NCBI GenBank assembly: GCA_037501455.1
Contig: CM074858.1
Span: forward strand, 44,203,001-44,267,000
Direction: 5' to 3'
Length of the DNA: 64,000 bases
Origin: Lantana camara
Lineage: Eukaryota > Streptophyta > Magnoliopsida > Lamiales > Verbenaceae
A program made the translations under genes and the position numbers. The notes beneath the pieces are model-generated. The model searched no databases. It was given only the letters and a program-made list of their open reading frames with translations, and was not told the DNA's origin. Below, one piece after another: positions 46,040 through 58,399 of the stretch. Every line of letters starts with the position of its first letter. The stretch's first letter is position 1.

Positions 46040-46540
46040 TGTGACGCCCCGTCCGATAAACCGTATAGGTATGTGCCACAAGAGAGTCTACCTTACGCAT
46101 TTACATGATTTAATTTCTTTTTTTTTTCCCTTATTTTGTTTGTGTTTAATTTCAACCTTGATAGAGAATGGGATTTAATTGACTAAAATGCAAAATGGTA
46201 AAATATGAATTCTTGCTTGACAACTTAAGAACAGAACTTGTGTGAATTTAATTTAAATGTTGGAGTTGAATTGTAAAATAGGACTTGGGCCTATTTGCAA
46301 TTTTGGGAGTTTTGGGCCTAATTTAAATAAGGTAATTTAGGGTGCGTTTGGAACCGATATGAGCTCGGGAATTCGAATTCGAATTCCGAAAACACCAGGA
46401 CTGGATTCGGTGATTCGGATTCAATGGAATTTATTTCATATTTTTCGGAAGCCGTTTGGACATTAAACCTTCTAAATATGACCTATTGGGCCAAAAGTCA
46501 ATTATTTGGGCCCAAACCCTAATGAAACCTTTAGCCACCA

Positions 46541-46548
46541 TATATATA
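46541..46548 (+). promoter_or_regulatory. Candidate TATA box in D LTR
   Basis: TATATATA is followed by CCTTGAAACCCTAACC and by a transcribed-looking leader with a donor-like site 150 bp on. The other LTR has it near 55307. It is a candidate U3 promoter element judged from sequence alone. Confidence 0.45.
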
Positions 46549-47744
46549 CCTTGAAACCCTAACCTAGGCTCTTTTCAAACTTCATTTCACACAAATTATA
46601 TCATTCATGGAGGGCTTCAAAGGAGGATGAAGATCTAAGGCTTTCCCAAACTTTCAAGAGCTCATATCTTCCTCGTTTCTTCATCATTTCAAGAGTCAAG
46701 GTAAGCAACGATTTTTCCTTGATGTGAATTTCATTTCTATTTTTGAATTTTAAGCATGAAAATATGTACTCTTCGAATCTATCGATGTATTTTTCAACTT
46801 CAATTAGCTAAATCATAGTTTGATGTCACGATATATTTTGGCCTGTATAACACTGCATATTTGACCGAAATATCCCACTGTATAACATTTAGGATAAAAT
46901 CAGCTAGGTACAATCTCTTGGTTTCACTTTTGCCTTCCAACCATACTGAAATTATGATATTAAATGCAAAGACTTCGGTAGTGGTGGGTACATAAATTAA
47001 TCAAGGCTTGAAATTTATGCCCTTGAGTGCGTCCGCCTTTTGCTGCGAAACGAGATCAGCAGCTTCGTTAACTGGAACGGTCGATTAAAAAGGAAGATTG
47101 GAATTATTGCAATTAATAATGATAGTAAACGTAATGCTTTTGTGGTGGAGTGAATGCTTGAATTATAAAGCTGGAAATTAATATCAACATGTCCCAATTA
47201 AATAATAGTTGTAATGAATTGCTAAGTGGAGAGTTGAATTCTCGAATTTAATGCCAACACTTGTGTAATGATTACTTGAAATCTATAAATTAGGTGAAAT
47301 TAATGTTTTACTACCTACACTTCATTTCGTGGGACTGATTCTTGAAATTAATAAATGAATGATGCCACTACCTAATATTAAGATGCACTAAATATTGGAT
47401 TGGGTGCTGCATGAATTGTGCCTGGAAGGACGTGTGAGTGCGTTGCCTTGCTATTGTGCTGCTGTTCCTTCATGTTGCCGCGGCCATTCATTCCATTAAA
47501 ATAGATGCTAAATCCTCCAACTGAAACTATTAATGCATGCCGAATTAAATTAGACACACTAAATTTGAATTGATTCCTTGTTATCGTAATACGTGCATCC
47601 ATTGTTAAACATGAGAATGGAATTAATAAAATGCTACCTTCATTTCGTTAAGTGGGTGTTGATTCTTGAATTAAATTACTAATGCACGTCACTATCCAAT
47701 ACAAATATTAATTTAATGTTAAAATGCATTATTTTAAATATTAA

Positions 47745-47746
<2 letters not shown>

Positions 47747-47800
<54 letters not shown>
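47747..47800. repeat. (AT)27 microsatellite in D LTR
   Basis: A perfect dinucleotide run of 54 bp. The matching place in the other LTR (56547-56567) has only about 10 units, so the tract changed length after insertion. Confidence 0.95.
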
Positions 47801-47802
<2 letters not shown>

Positions 47803-50188
47803 GTGGTAGTGTGATTATAAGTTCTAAATATGGAAATGAGAATTCAAGGCAACCCCTGCTTACTTTCTTTGACAACATTAATGTGTTGTATCCATTTTCT
47901 GTTTTTAGGGTAATTGCTATTATGATCTGACTTGGTTAGTTATCGAAAGTGTTAGAATATCTTTATATGTTATAACTGTGCTTTCTAACCTTAAGAATGA
48001 TATGAACTGAGATTGTTTATCTTAGCTTTTGAGTTGCTTTGTGTATTATATGTTATGATATGACTTTAATTATGCTCTAAACTCTAGTACTTCATGTTAA
48101 TTGTATAATTTATTATAAATACATGTCTTATGCTATGTTACGTGACCTATGTGATGCATATCATTCCATAATGCATTTCATACATGATGTATATATGTTG
48201 TCGTGCGTCTTACTTGGTTCATATAAAGTTTTAAGTCTGGGCTTCTATATGTCTTATTACAGAGTTTGGTGGTGCCGGTGGGCCCGAGATTTAGAGTGTT
48301 TGGCCCTTCACACTCTCAGACTCTACTACTACGAGGTGAGGTTTAGGATTTTGTATAGTTATGCGACCTATGGCCTTTACATGCTGATTTCTACCATTGC
48401 ATGCGAGTATACCTTACTATAAATACGTATGTGTTGGATATTATATGTTTATGACCTTGTGCGTGCGTCCTGCGTGGGTGGGAGCCTTCGTGGATTAAAT
48501 TACACAGCGTAGGTATATATATAAAAATCAGTTTTTGAGGCATATGTAAGCCATTTTGGAAATGTCAGTGTGTTATGATTCTGTAACGAGTTAGCCATGA
48601 AATATGGTATCTGTCTTGTTTTGTTCTGTTCTGTTGTGGATCCAAGGAGCTACGGGTAATGGGTCCCCCACGACGGTTAGGCCCGTCGGTGTTTCAACCA
48701 TGTGCGTATGCTCCATTTGAGATATCATTACACGACTCAGGGAGATAGGGGAGGCGTGATATCTTGAGCCTTCGGTGTTTTATCCGGGGAGGACTCTTGT
48801 GGGATAGCTACCCCTTGAGGGCCAGTCAGTTCTCGATAGTTTGGGGACGGTACATCTCCTCCATCATTGGTGTAGAGGATGGATTGATTTTGATTTATGT
48901 TTTGAGGAGTAAAGGTTGGAAGCTCGTACTCACCGAGCATGTGTTCTATTCTGTTATGGAATTATGAATCGGGATAGGGTCTTTCTGGAAATTGGTTTCT
49001 AAACTTATATCTATATCTATTTGGGTTATTTCGGAATGATTTGTTATGCAGCACCTATCCCCGGTTCATGAGTCCATCCTTTTATTATGTGCTATGCTCT
49101 TTATATATATTGAGGGTGTGCGTTAGCCCCCTCACTCGATCAAGTTGACTGACCCCTCATTTAAACTTTTAGTTGTAGGTCTGTTGGCGTTTGCTAGGCG
49201 GGAAGTGAGTCTTGAGTTGCACTTTGTCGGTCTAGCTTTTCTAGTTGCATTTGTCCTTCATACACTTTACTTATGTTTTGACTTGCAGACTTGAGACTTT
49301 ACTTTACCTTTCTGTAGCCCTGTGTGGCATTCGTATTCGGCCCTGTGTGGCACTTGTCGGTTATTATGTTATGATGCTTTGATATTCGGGACTAGGTATC
49401 TATGCTAGTTGAACCCGTCACATGTTTTGAATGTTGATTTAATTGCTTCCGCTATCTGTTGATGATTCTTTAAATTGCTTCCGCACTCTGAGTTGTCGAG
49501 TTAGTTCCGCCTAGCTTGGTGTGTAAGTTGGTCTCCCGTTCGCTTTGATTCATATTCGGGCATGGACCTTCCAATTTTGTGACCGGGTCTAGGTCTCAGT
49601 GCGGGGGATGTGTCATCTTCCGTTTGGGGTGTTACATCCTTAACTGGTATCAGAGCTCTAGGTTGCAAAACCGAACTCTAGTGTCGTGTTGAGTCTGTCT
49701 AGATGGTACGAAATAGGACAATGTGATTATATGACTCAATTACTTGAATACTTGTTTATTTCTAATACTTGTATACATATACAAGTACTAATCCACATGC
49801 ATCAATATTGCTTGAACCTTTGAATTTCAGGATGCCTCCTAGAAGCCGTGACCGAGAGGCTTCACCGGATGCGCCTAATCCGCCTCCGACACCACCATTG
49901 AATGCGGAGAACATTGTTCAGGCACTTCTCAATCAGTTGCAATAGAATCAGAGGCAGCAGACACCACCCGTTGATGGTCAGGATGGTACTATCTCAACTG
50001 TGTATAGAGAGTTTCGGAGCAACAACCCTCCTAAGTGGTTTGGGGGAGATGATATCAAGGCTGAGGAGTGGTTGGCTGAGATCAGTGGTATTTTGGAGAT
50101 TTACCCGAGGAGTTCTCAGGATACGGCTGTTTGTACTGCTCGATTCATTCAGGGGCAGGCAGCTAACTGGCTCAAGGGAGTTCGATCC

Positions 50189-50708
50189 TGTAATAGCCAA
50201 AGGTGCTTTGTCCCACATCGGATTGGAGGTGGGCTTGAAGCCACTTTATAAGTGGTGGATCCCCCTCCCCTTGTAGAGGCCTTTTCCTGGGTGGTTCCCT
50301 TCGGGGTCTGGTTCCCACCTGGGAGAAACAAAACCGTGAGGGTGGTTCCCTTCGGGGTCTGGTTCCCATCCAAAGCGGACAATATCGAATGGTGGGTTTT
50401 CGAGCTGTTACAAATGGTATCAGAGCCGGGGACCCGGATTCGGTGTGCCAGCGAGGACGCTGGGCCCTCTTAAGGGGGGTGGACTATAATAGCCAAAGGT
50501 GCTTTGTCCCACATCGGATTGGAGGTGGGCTTGAAGCCACTTTATAAGTGGTGGATCCCCCTCCCCTTGTAGAGGCCTTTTCCTGGGTGGTTCCCTTCGG
50601 GGTCTGGTTCCCACCTGGGAGAAACAAAACCGTGAGGGTGGTTCCCTTCGGGGTCTGGTTCCCATCCAAAGCGGACAATATCGAACGGTGGGTTTTCGGG
50701 CTGTTACA
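50189..50708 (+). mobile_element. Complete TRIM element nested in D gag
   Basis: Two 224-bp LTRs (50189-50412 and 50485-50708) flank a 72-bp interior that holds a primer site TGGTATCAGAGCCGGGG (50415) and a polypurine tract with TTAAGGGGGG. The target duplication gatcc lies at 50184-50188 and 50709-50713. The LTRs differ by about four bases; the right one starts TATAAT, not TGTAAT. It codes for nothing and depends on other elements' enzymes. The end block AAAGCGGACAATATC...CTGTTACA resembles, from memory, a TRIM family common in eudicots. Confidence 0.96.
50210..50251 (+). promoter_or_regulatory. snRNA-type USE + TATA pair in TRIM LTR
   Basis: GTCCCACATCG (50210-50220) fits the plant snRNA upstream element RTCCCACATCG. 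TTTATAA (50245-50251) follows after 24 bp. The same pair and spacing occur at 50506-50547 and at 28-69. In plant snRNA genes a gap near 24 bp is typical of Pol III types (U6) and a gap one helical turn longer of Pol II types. Function in the TRIM is inference. Confidence 0.55.
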
Positions 50709-51552
50709 GATCCAGACTTGAGAGGAGTGGTACGGAGTTCACTTGTGAGATCTTCGTGCATGAGTTCCACGAAAAGTATATACCTCATAGTGCACGAGAG
50801 CGCAGACTTCAGGAGTTTTCTGAGCTGAAGCAGGGATCCAGATCTGTTGAGGGCTACATTCTAGAGTTTGAGAGACTTGCTCCCTATGCTACCCACATTA
50901 CTGATGTTGATTCACACAGAGCCCGTCACTTCCTTCATGGGCTTTGAGAGGATATTCAGAGAGCTCTTCAGGCTGTCGATGTTAGCACTTGGGATGAGGT
51001 TACCAAGACGGCTATTCAGGTCGAGGCTCAGAGACGGAGGTTGGGACCCCCATCTTTCTCTTCGGGGCATGGTTCGGGTTCTAGATCGGGCAAGAAGCTC
51101 ACTGCTCATATTTCTACTACTTCTACACCAGCTTTCCGTGCACAGGGCTTTATTAACAAGAAGCCTCGTCCCGATACTCCTACAGTGCCACCAGCATTAC
51201 AGGCACCAGCTCCAGCTATTTGTTCTCACTGTCAGGGTCCTCACCCATTGGAGAGGTGTTGGAGGTATTTGGGTAGATGCTTGGTGTGTGGTTTGGCTGA
51301 GCACAAGAAGGACGCTTGTGCAAGGAAGAGGCCGGCAGTTCAGGCTCGTGTTTTTGCTCTGGATGGTGAGGAGGAGGCAGCAGAGATTGATCAGAATGTT
51401 GTGGTGGAAGGTACAATACATATTCATGGTATCTCATTACATGCATTGTTTGACCCCGGGGTTACTCATTCTTTTATTGCCCGGGATATTGTTGCTTCTT
51501 TGCCTTTGCTTGCTGAGATATCTGCGCATGTGTTTGTGGTGAGTTCTCCCTT

Positions 51553-51566
51553 GGGGGGGGGGGGGG
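51553..51566 (+). repeat. G14 run in D gag-pol
   Basis: Fourteen consecutive G lie where A has TTGGGAGGATCTG. The run shifts the reading frame between the protease active site and the rest of pol. Confidence 0.95.
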
Positions 51567-54500
51567 AGCTTGGAGACGGACAGAGTGTTTCGTGAGTGTC
51601 CGGTGAGTTTTGAGGGTCGAGTTTTTCCTGCTGATTTGATTGTGAAGCCGATGGGAAGGTTTAAGGTGATTCTTGGGATGGATTGGCTTTCCCGACATGG
51701 TGCAGTTATAGATTGCCGTTTGAAGAGGATTTCTTTTGACTCCGCGGTGTTTTCGGGAGAGAGTTTGGGATCCAGCCCATTTATATCCTTTGTTGAGGCT
51801 AATAAGTTAGTCTGGAATGGTGCTACAGGTATCGTGGCTTACCTTCTGAATAAACCCAAGGACCAAGTCAAGCTTGAGGAGACGGAGGCCGTACGGGAGT
51901 ATCTGGATGTATTCCCAGAGAGTCTGTAGTCCTTACCACCGGACAGGGACATTGAGTTTGTAGTGGATCTCTATCCCGGAGCTAAGTCTTACTCGAAGAC
52001 CCCCTACAGGATGGCTCCTGCCGAGTTGAAGGAGTTGAAGAAGCAATTGCATGAGCTTTTGGTTAGCGGATACATTCGTCCGAGAACTTCTCCATGGGGT
52101 GCTCCCATCCTGTTTGTTAACAAGAAAGATGGGACGCTAAGGATGTGTATAGACTACCGCGAGCTGAGCAGGATGACAGTTAAGAACAAATATCCATTAC
52201 CCCATATTGAGGAGTTGTTTGATAGCTTGCAGGGTTCACGAGTGTACTCCAAATTGGATTTGAGGTAGGGATACTATCAGTTGAGGATTAGAGACAAGGA
52301 TATCTCAAAGATTGGATTTAACACGAGATACGGGCACTTTGAGTTTCTGGTTATGCCATTTGGGTTGACGAATGCTCCTGCGGTATTTATGGATATGATG
52401 CACCGGGTGTTTAGACAGTTCTTTGATAAATTTGTGTTGATCTTTATAGACGACATCTTGGTGTATACGAGATAGGTTGAGGAGCATTCACAACATCTCC
52501 GGATTGTGTTGGAGACACTTAGAAAGCACAAGCTGTATGCTAAGTTCAGTAAGTGCGCATTCTGGATTGATAGAGTCACTTTTCTGGGTCACATCATCTC
52601 AGGCAATGGAATTGAGGTCGATCCCTCTAAGATTAAAACGGTATTACATTGGGATAGGCCTAGGAACGCCTCTGAGATACGGAGTTTTCTGGGTTTGGCA
52701 GGTTATTATAGGAGGTTTGTGATGGATTTCTCTAAGATTGTAGCCCCGTTAACTAGGTTGACTAAGAAGGAAACCAAGTTTGAATGGGATGATAGTTGTG
52801 AGATGAGTTTTCAAACTTTAAAGGAAAGGTTGACTACAACACCGGTTCTTACCCTACCCGAGGGGCTTGAGGGTTATGCGGTTTATGCAGATGCTTCTAA
52901 GGAAGGGTTGGGTTGTGTGTTGATGCAGAACGGTCGGGTTGTAGCTTATGCCTTTAGGAAGTTGAAGGTGGATGAGCAGAATTACCCCACCCATGATCTA
53001 GAGCTTGCAGCAGTCGTGTTTGCATTGTCTAAGTGGCGCCACTATCTCTATGGTGCTACGTTTGAGGTGTTCTCGGATCATAGAAGTCTTCAGTACTTGT
53101 TCACGCAGAAAGAGCTTAACTTGAGACAGAGGAGATGGGTTGAGTTGTTAGAGGACTATGATTGCACCATTCAGTACCATCCGGGTAAGGCAAATGTTGT
53201 TGCCGACGCATTGAGCAAGAAGGCCAATGTTGCGAGTTTAGTGGCAGAGTCTTCTGAGCAAAGTTCGACTGTTGTGGTTTCCGTGGCTAGGTTAGCCAAC
53301 ATCACGGTTCAGCCTGATTTGAAGCAGAGATTGTTAGAGGCTCAGTCTACGGATGCCGAGATTCAGAGATTGGTTGCCCGTTTGAGAGATGATCCAGAGA
53401 CTAAGTTTGGGTTTGATGGTTCTCGTTTGTTCAGATTCAAGGCAAGAGTGTGTGTGCCTAACCAGCTCAAGAGGGTAATACTTGAGGAGGCGCACCGCTC
53501 CAGTTATTCCATTCACCCGGGAGGTACAAAGATGTACCGAGACTTGAAAGAGTTATATTAGTGGAGTGGCATGAAGAGGGATGTAACATTCTTTGTGAAG
53601 CGATGTCTAACATGCCAGATGGTTAAGGCAGAACATCAGAAACCAGGAGGTACTCTCCAACCACTTCCGATTCCGGAGTGGAAGTGGAAGCAGTTGACTA
53701 TGGACTTTGTGTCTGGCCTGCCGAGGTCTAGGAGAGGATTCGATGGGATTTGGGTAGTAGTAGACCGTTTGACTAAGTCTGCCCATTTCCTTAAGAATCG
53801 GATGACGGATAAGGTGCCTAAGTTGGCTGAGTTGTATTGTGATGAGATAGTGAGGCTACATGGAGTTCCGGCTAGCATCATGTCAGATCGGGATCCTCGG
53901 TTTACAGCTAGTTTTTGGCAAGATCTTCAGAAGTGTTTGGGTACAAAGCTTAAGTTTAGCACCGCATCACATCCTCAGACTGATGGACAGTCAGAGCGGC
54001 TGATTAAATATCTTGAGGATATGTTAAGGGCGTGTGCATTGGATTTTAAGGATAAATGGGATAAGCACTTGACTTTGGTTGAGTTTTCTTACAACAACAT
54101 CTTTCAGGCTTCGATTGGTATGGCCCCTTACGAGGCACTTTATGGGAGGAAGTTCAGGTTGCTACTTTATTGGGATATTGAGGATTGGCGATGGACTGAG
54201 GAGGATAAGCTCACGAGAGCTAAGGCCTCAGCTAAGATAGAGAAGACGGCTGAGAAGATTAAGTTGATCTAGTAGAGAATGAAAGCAGCTCAAGATAGAC
54301 AAAAGAGTTATGAGGATAAGAGAAGAAAGCCCCTTGAGTTTGAAGTCGGAGATCGTGTTTTCTTAAAGGCATCTCCTAGGAAGGGCTTTTCTCGTATTGG
54401 TAGAGGTGGAAAGCTTAGCCCTCGAAATCTTGGACCGTTTGAGATTCTAGAGAGGATTGGAGAGGTGGAGTATAGGTTGGACCTACCACCGAGTTTGACT

Positions 54501-54802
54501 GGGATTCATAATGTGTTCCACGTTTCACAGCTTCAGAAGTTCTACCCCGATGGGTCGACGGTTTTACCGGTTGAAGAGGTACAGCTCGAGTCTGATTTGA
54601 CGATTGTGAAGCACCCGGTTGAGATTCAGGATCGGAAAGTACAAGTGTTGAGGAACAAGCAGATTCCCTTGGTTAGAGTACTATGGAGAGACCAGAAATC
54701 TGAGGAATCGACTTGGGAGACTGAAGAGAAGATGAGGAAGATGTATCCGGAGTTGTTTTGAACCGTGAACCTGAGGACAGGTTCTCCTAAGGGGGGGAGG
54801 GT

Positions 54803-57800
54803 TGTGACGCCCCGTCCGATAAATCGTACAGGTATACGCCAGGAGAGCGTTTACCTTACGCATTTACATGATTTAATTTCTTTTTTTTTTCCTTTGTTGT
54901 GTTTGTGTTTAATTTCAACCTTGATAGAGAATGGGATTTAATTGACTAAAATGCAAAATGGTAAAATATGAATTCTTGCTTGACAACTTAAGAACGGAAC
55001 TTCTGTGAATTTAATTTAAATGTCGGAGTTGAATTGTAAAATAGGACTTGGGCCTATTTGCAATTTTAGGAGTTTTGGGCCTAATTTAAATTAGGTAATT
55101 TAGGGTGCGTTTGGCACCGATATGAGCTCGAGAATACGAATTCGAATTCCGACAACACCATTGGACTCGATTCGATGATTCGGATTCAATGGAATATATT
55201 TCATATTTTTTTGGAAGCCGTTTGGACATTAAACCTTTTAAATATGGCCTATTGGGCCAAAAGTCTCTTATTTAGGCCCAAACCCTAATGAAACCTTTAA
55301 CCACCATATATATACCTTGAAACCCTAACCTAACCTCTTTTCAAACTTCATTTCACACAAATTATATCATTCATGGAGGGCTTCAAAGAAGGATGAAGAT
55401 CTAAGACTTTCCCACACTTTCAAGTGCTCATATCTTCCTCGTTTCTCCATCATTTCAAGAGTCAAGGTAAGCAACGATTTTTCCTTGATGTGAATTTCAT
55501 TTCGATTTTGAATCTTGAGCATGAAAATATGTACTCTTCGAATCTATCGATATATTTTTCAACTTCAATTAGCTAAATCATAGTTTGATGTCATGATATA
55601 TTTTGGCCTGTATAATACTGCATATTTGACCGTAGTATCCCACTGTATAACATTTAGGATAAAATCAGCTAGGTACAATCTCTTGGTTGCACTTTTGCCT
55701 TCCAACCATACTGAAATTATGATATTAAATTCAAAGGCTTAGGTAGTGGTGGGTACATAAATTAATCAAGGCTTGAAATTTATGCCCTTGAGTGCGTCCG
55801 CCTTTTGCTGCGAAACGAGATCAGCAGCTTCGTTAACTGGAATGGTTGATTAAAAAGGAAGATTGGAATTATTGCAATTAATAATGATAGTAAACGTAAT
55901 GCTTTTGTGGTGGAGTGAATGCTTGAATTATAAAACTGGAAATTAATATCAACATGTCCCAATTAAATAAGAGTTGTAATGAATTGCTAAGTGGAGAGTT
56001 GAATTCTCGAATTTAATGCCAACACTTGTGTAATGATTACTTGAAATCTATAAATTAGGTGAAATTAATGTTTTACTACCTGCACTTCATTTCGCGGGAG
56101 TGATTCTTGAAATTAATAAATGAATGATGCCACTACCTAATATTAAGATGCACTAAATATCTAATTGGCTACTGTGTGAATTGTGCCTGGAAGGACGTGA
56201 TGATTTTGCTTGGAAATTTATCTAAACATGGCTTGTGAGTGCGTTGCCTTGCTATTGTGCTGTTGTTCCTTCATGTTGCTGTGGCCATTCATTCCATTAA
56301 AATAGATGCTAAATCTCCAACTGAAGCTATTAATGCATGCCGAACTAAATTAGACACACTAAATATGAATTGATTCCTTGTTATCGTAATACGTGCATCC
56401 ATTGTTAAACATGAGAATTAAATTAATAAAATACTACCTTCAGTTCGTTAAGTGGGTGTTGATTCTTGAATTAAATTACTAATGCACGCCACTATCCAAT
56501 ACAAATATTAATTTAATGTTAAAATGCATTATTTTAAATATTAATGATATATATATATATATATATAAGTGGTAGCGTGATTATGAGTTCTAAATATGAA
56601 AATGAGAATTCAAGGCAACCCCTGCTTACTTTCTTTGACAACATTAATGTGTTGTATCCATTTTCTATTTTTAGAGTAATTGCTATTATGATCTGACTTG
56701 GTTAATTATCGAAAGTGTTAGAATATGTTTATATGTTATAACTGTGCTTGCTAACATTAAGAATGATATGAACTGAGATTGTTTATCTTAGCTTTTGAGT
56801 TGCTTTGTGTATTATATGTTATGATATGACTTTAATTATGCTCTAAACTCTAGTACTTCATGTTAATTGTATAATTTATCATAAATACATGTCTTATGCT
56901 ATGTTACGCGGCCTATGTGATGCATATCATTCCATAATGCATTTCATACATGATGTATATATGTTTCCTTGCGTCTTACTTGGTTCATATAGAGTTTAAG
57001 TCTGGGCTTCTACATGTCTTGTTACAGAATTTGGTGGTACCGGTGGGCTAGAGGTTTAGAGTGTTTGGCCCTTCACACTCTCAGACTCTACTACTACGAG
57101 GTCAGGTTTAGGATTTTATATAGTTATGCGACCTATGGCCTTTACATGCTGATTTCTACCATTGCATGCGAGTATACCTTACTATAAATACGTATGTGTT
57201 GTATAGGATATGTTTATGACCTTATGCATGCATCTTGCATGGGTGGGAGCCTACGTGGCTTAAATACCACAGCGTAGGTATATATATAAAAATCATTTTT
57301 TGAGGCACATGTAAGCCATTTTGGAAATATCAGTGTGTTATGATTCTGTAGCGAGTTAGCCATGAAATATGGTATCTGTCTTATTCTATTCTGTTCTGTT
57401 CTGGATCCAAGGAGCTACGGATAATGGGTCCCCTGGGACGGTTAGGGCCGTCGGGGTTTCAACCATGTGCGTATGCTCCATTTGAGATATCATTGCGCGA
57501 CTCAGGGAGATAGGGGAGGCATGATATCTTGAGCCTTCGGTGTTTTATCCAGGGAGGACTCTTGTGGGATAGCTACCCCTTGAGGGCCAGTCAGTTCACG
57601 ATGGTTTAGGGACGATACATCTCCTCCATCATTGGTGTAGAGGATGGATTGATTTTGATTTATGTTCTGAGGAGTAAAGGTTGGAAGCTCGTACTCGCCG
57701 AGCATGTGTTCTATTCTGTTATGGAATTATGAATTGGGATAGGGTCTTTATGGAAATTGGTTTCTAAACCTATATCTATATATATTTGGGTTATTTGGGA

Positions 57801-58399
57801 ATGATTTGGTATGCAACACCTATCCCCGGTTCATGAGTCTACCTTTTATTCTGTGCTATGCTCTTTATATATATTGTGGGTATGCGTTAGCCCCCTCACT
57901 CGGTCAAGTTGACTGACCCCTCATTTAAACTTTTAGTTGCAGGTCTGTTGGCGTTTGCTAGGCGGGAAGTGAGTCTTGAGTTGCACTTCGTCGGTCTAGC
58001 CTTTCTAGTCGCATTTGTCCTTCATACACTTTACTTATGTTTTGACTTGTAGACTTGAGACTTTACTTTACCTTTCTGTAGCCCTTTGTGGCATTCGTAT
58101 TCGGCCCTGTGTGGCACTTGTCGGTTATTATGTTATGATGCTTTGATATTCGGTACTAGGTATCTATGCTAGTTGAACCCATCACATGTTTTGAATGTTG
58201 ATTTAATTGCTTCCGCTATTTGTTGATGATTGTTTAAATTGTTTCCGCACTCTGAGTTGTCGAGTTAGTTCCTCCTAGCTTAGTGTGTGAGTTGGTCTCC
58301 GTTCGCTTTGATTCGGATTCGGGCATGGACCTTCCAACTCCGTGACTGGGTCTAGGTCTCAGTGCGGGGGATGTGGCATCTCCCGTTTGGGGTGTTACA
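54803..58399 (+). repeat. D 3' LTR
   Basis: It matches 46040-49636 with scattered substitutions and a shorter (AT)n tract. It ends GGGGTGTTACA, followed by target duplication tttag. Confidence 0.93.

Larger units (their letters stand above)
46040..49636 (+). repeat. D 5' LTR
   Basis: It runs from TGTGACGCCCCGTCC to GGGGTGTTACA. It has a TATA-like TATATATA (46541-46548), a donor-like TCAAG/GTAAGC (46701), an acceptor-like TTATTACAG (48262), an AGGTGAGGTTTAGG box (48334-48347) and an (AT)27 tract (47747-47800). Confidence 0.93.
49832..54761 (+). pseudogene. gag-pol: Disabled gag-pol of element D
   Basis: It starts MPPRSRDREASPD right after TTTCAG/G, as in A, and is similar to A throughout: gag, two zinc knuckles, LFDPGVTHSF protease, FIDDILVY reverse transcriptase, RNase H, integrase with CLTC and SDRDPRF, and a chromodomain ending YPELF with stop at 54759. 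Lesions: TAG at 49943; a 520-bp TRIM at 50189; TGA at 50945; a frameshift in a G14 run at 51553-51566; stops at 51927, 52266, 52473, 53559 and 54270-54275. The TRIM plus its 5-bp duplication adds 525 bp, a multiple of three, so the frame is unchanged across it. D cannot make its own proteins. Its chromodomain end shows that A stops early. Confidence 0.93.
46040..58399 (+). mobile_element. Element D, decayed Ty3/gypsy relative of A, carrying a TRIM
   Basis: LTRs of 3597 bp each (46040-49636 and 54803-58399), target duplication tttag (46035-46039 and 58400-58404), tRNA-Met primer site (49645-49657), a disabled gag-pol and a polypurine tract (54788-54802). Polyprotein order and sequence are close to A, but the LTRs are longer and only distantly similar, so D is another family of the same clade. 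LTR differences are clearly more numerous than in A, so D is older. Confidence 0.94.

Noticed and set aside
50149..50788. Open frames of 65-122 aa on the minus strand over the TRIM
   Set aside because: They read across TRIM LTR repeats (repeated GTRPRREPP-type translation) and are not genes.
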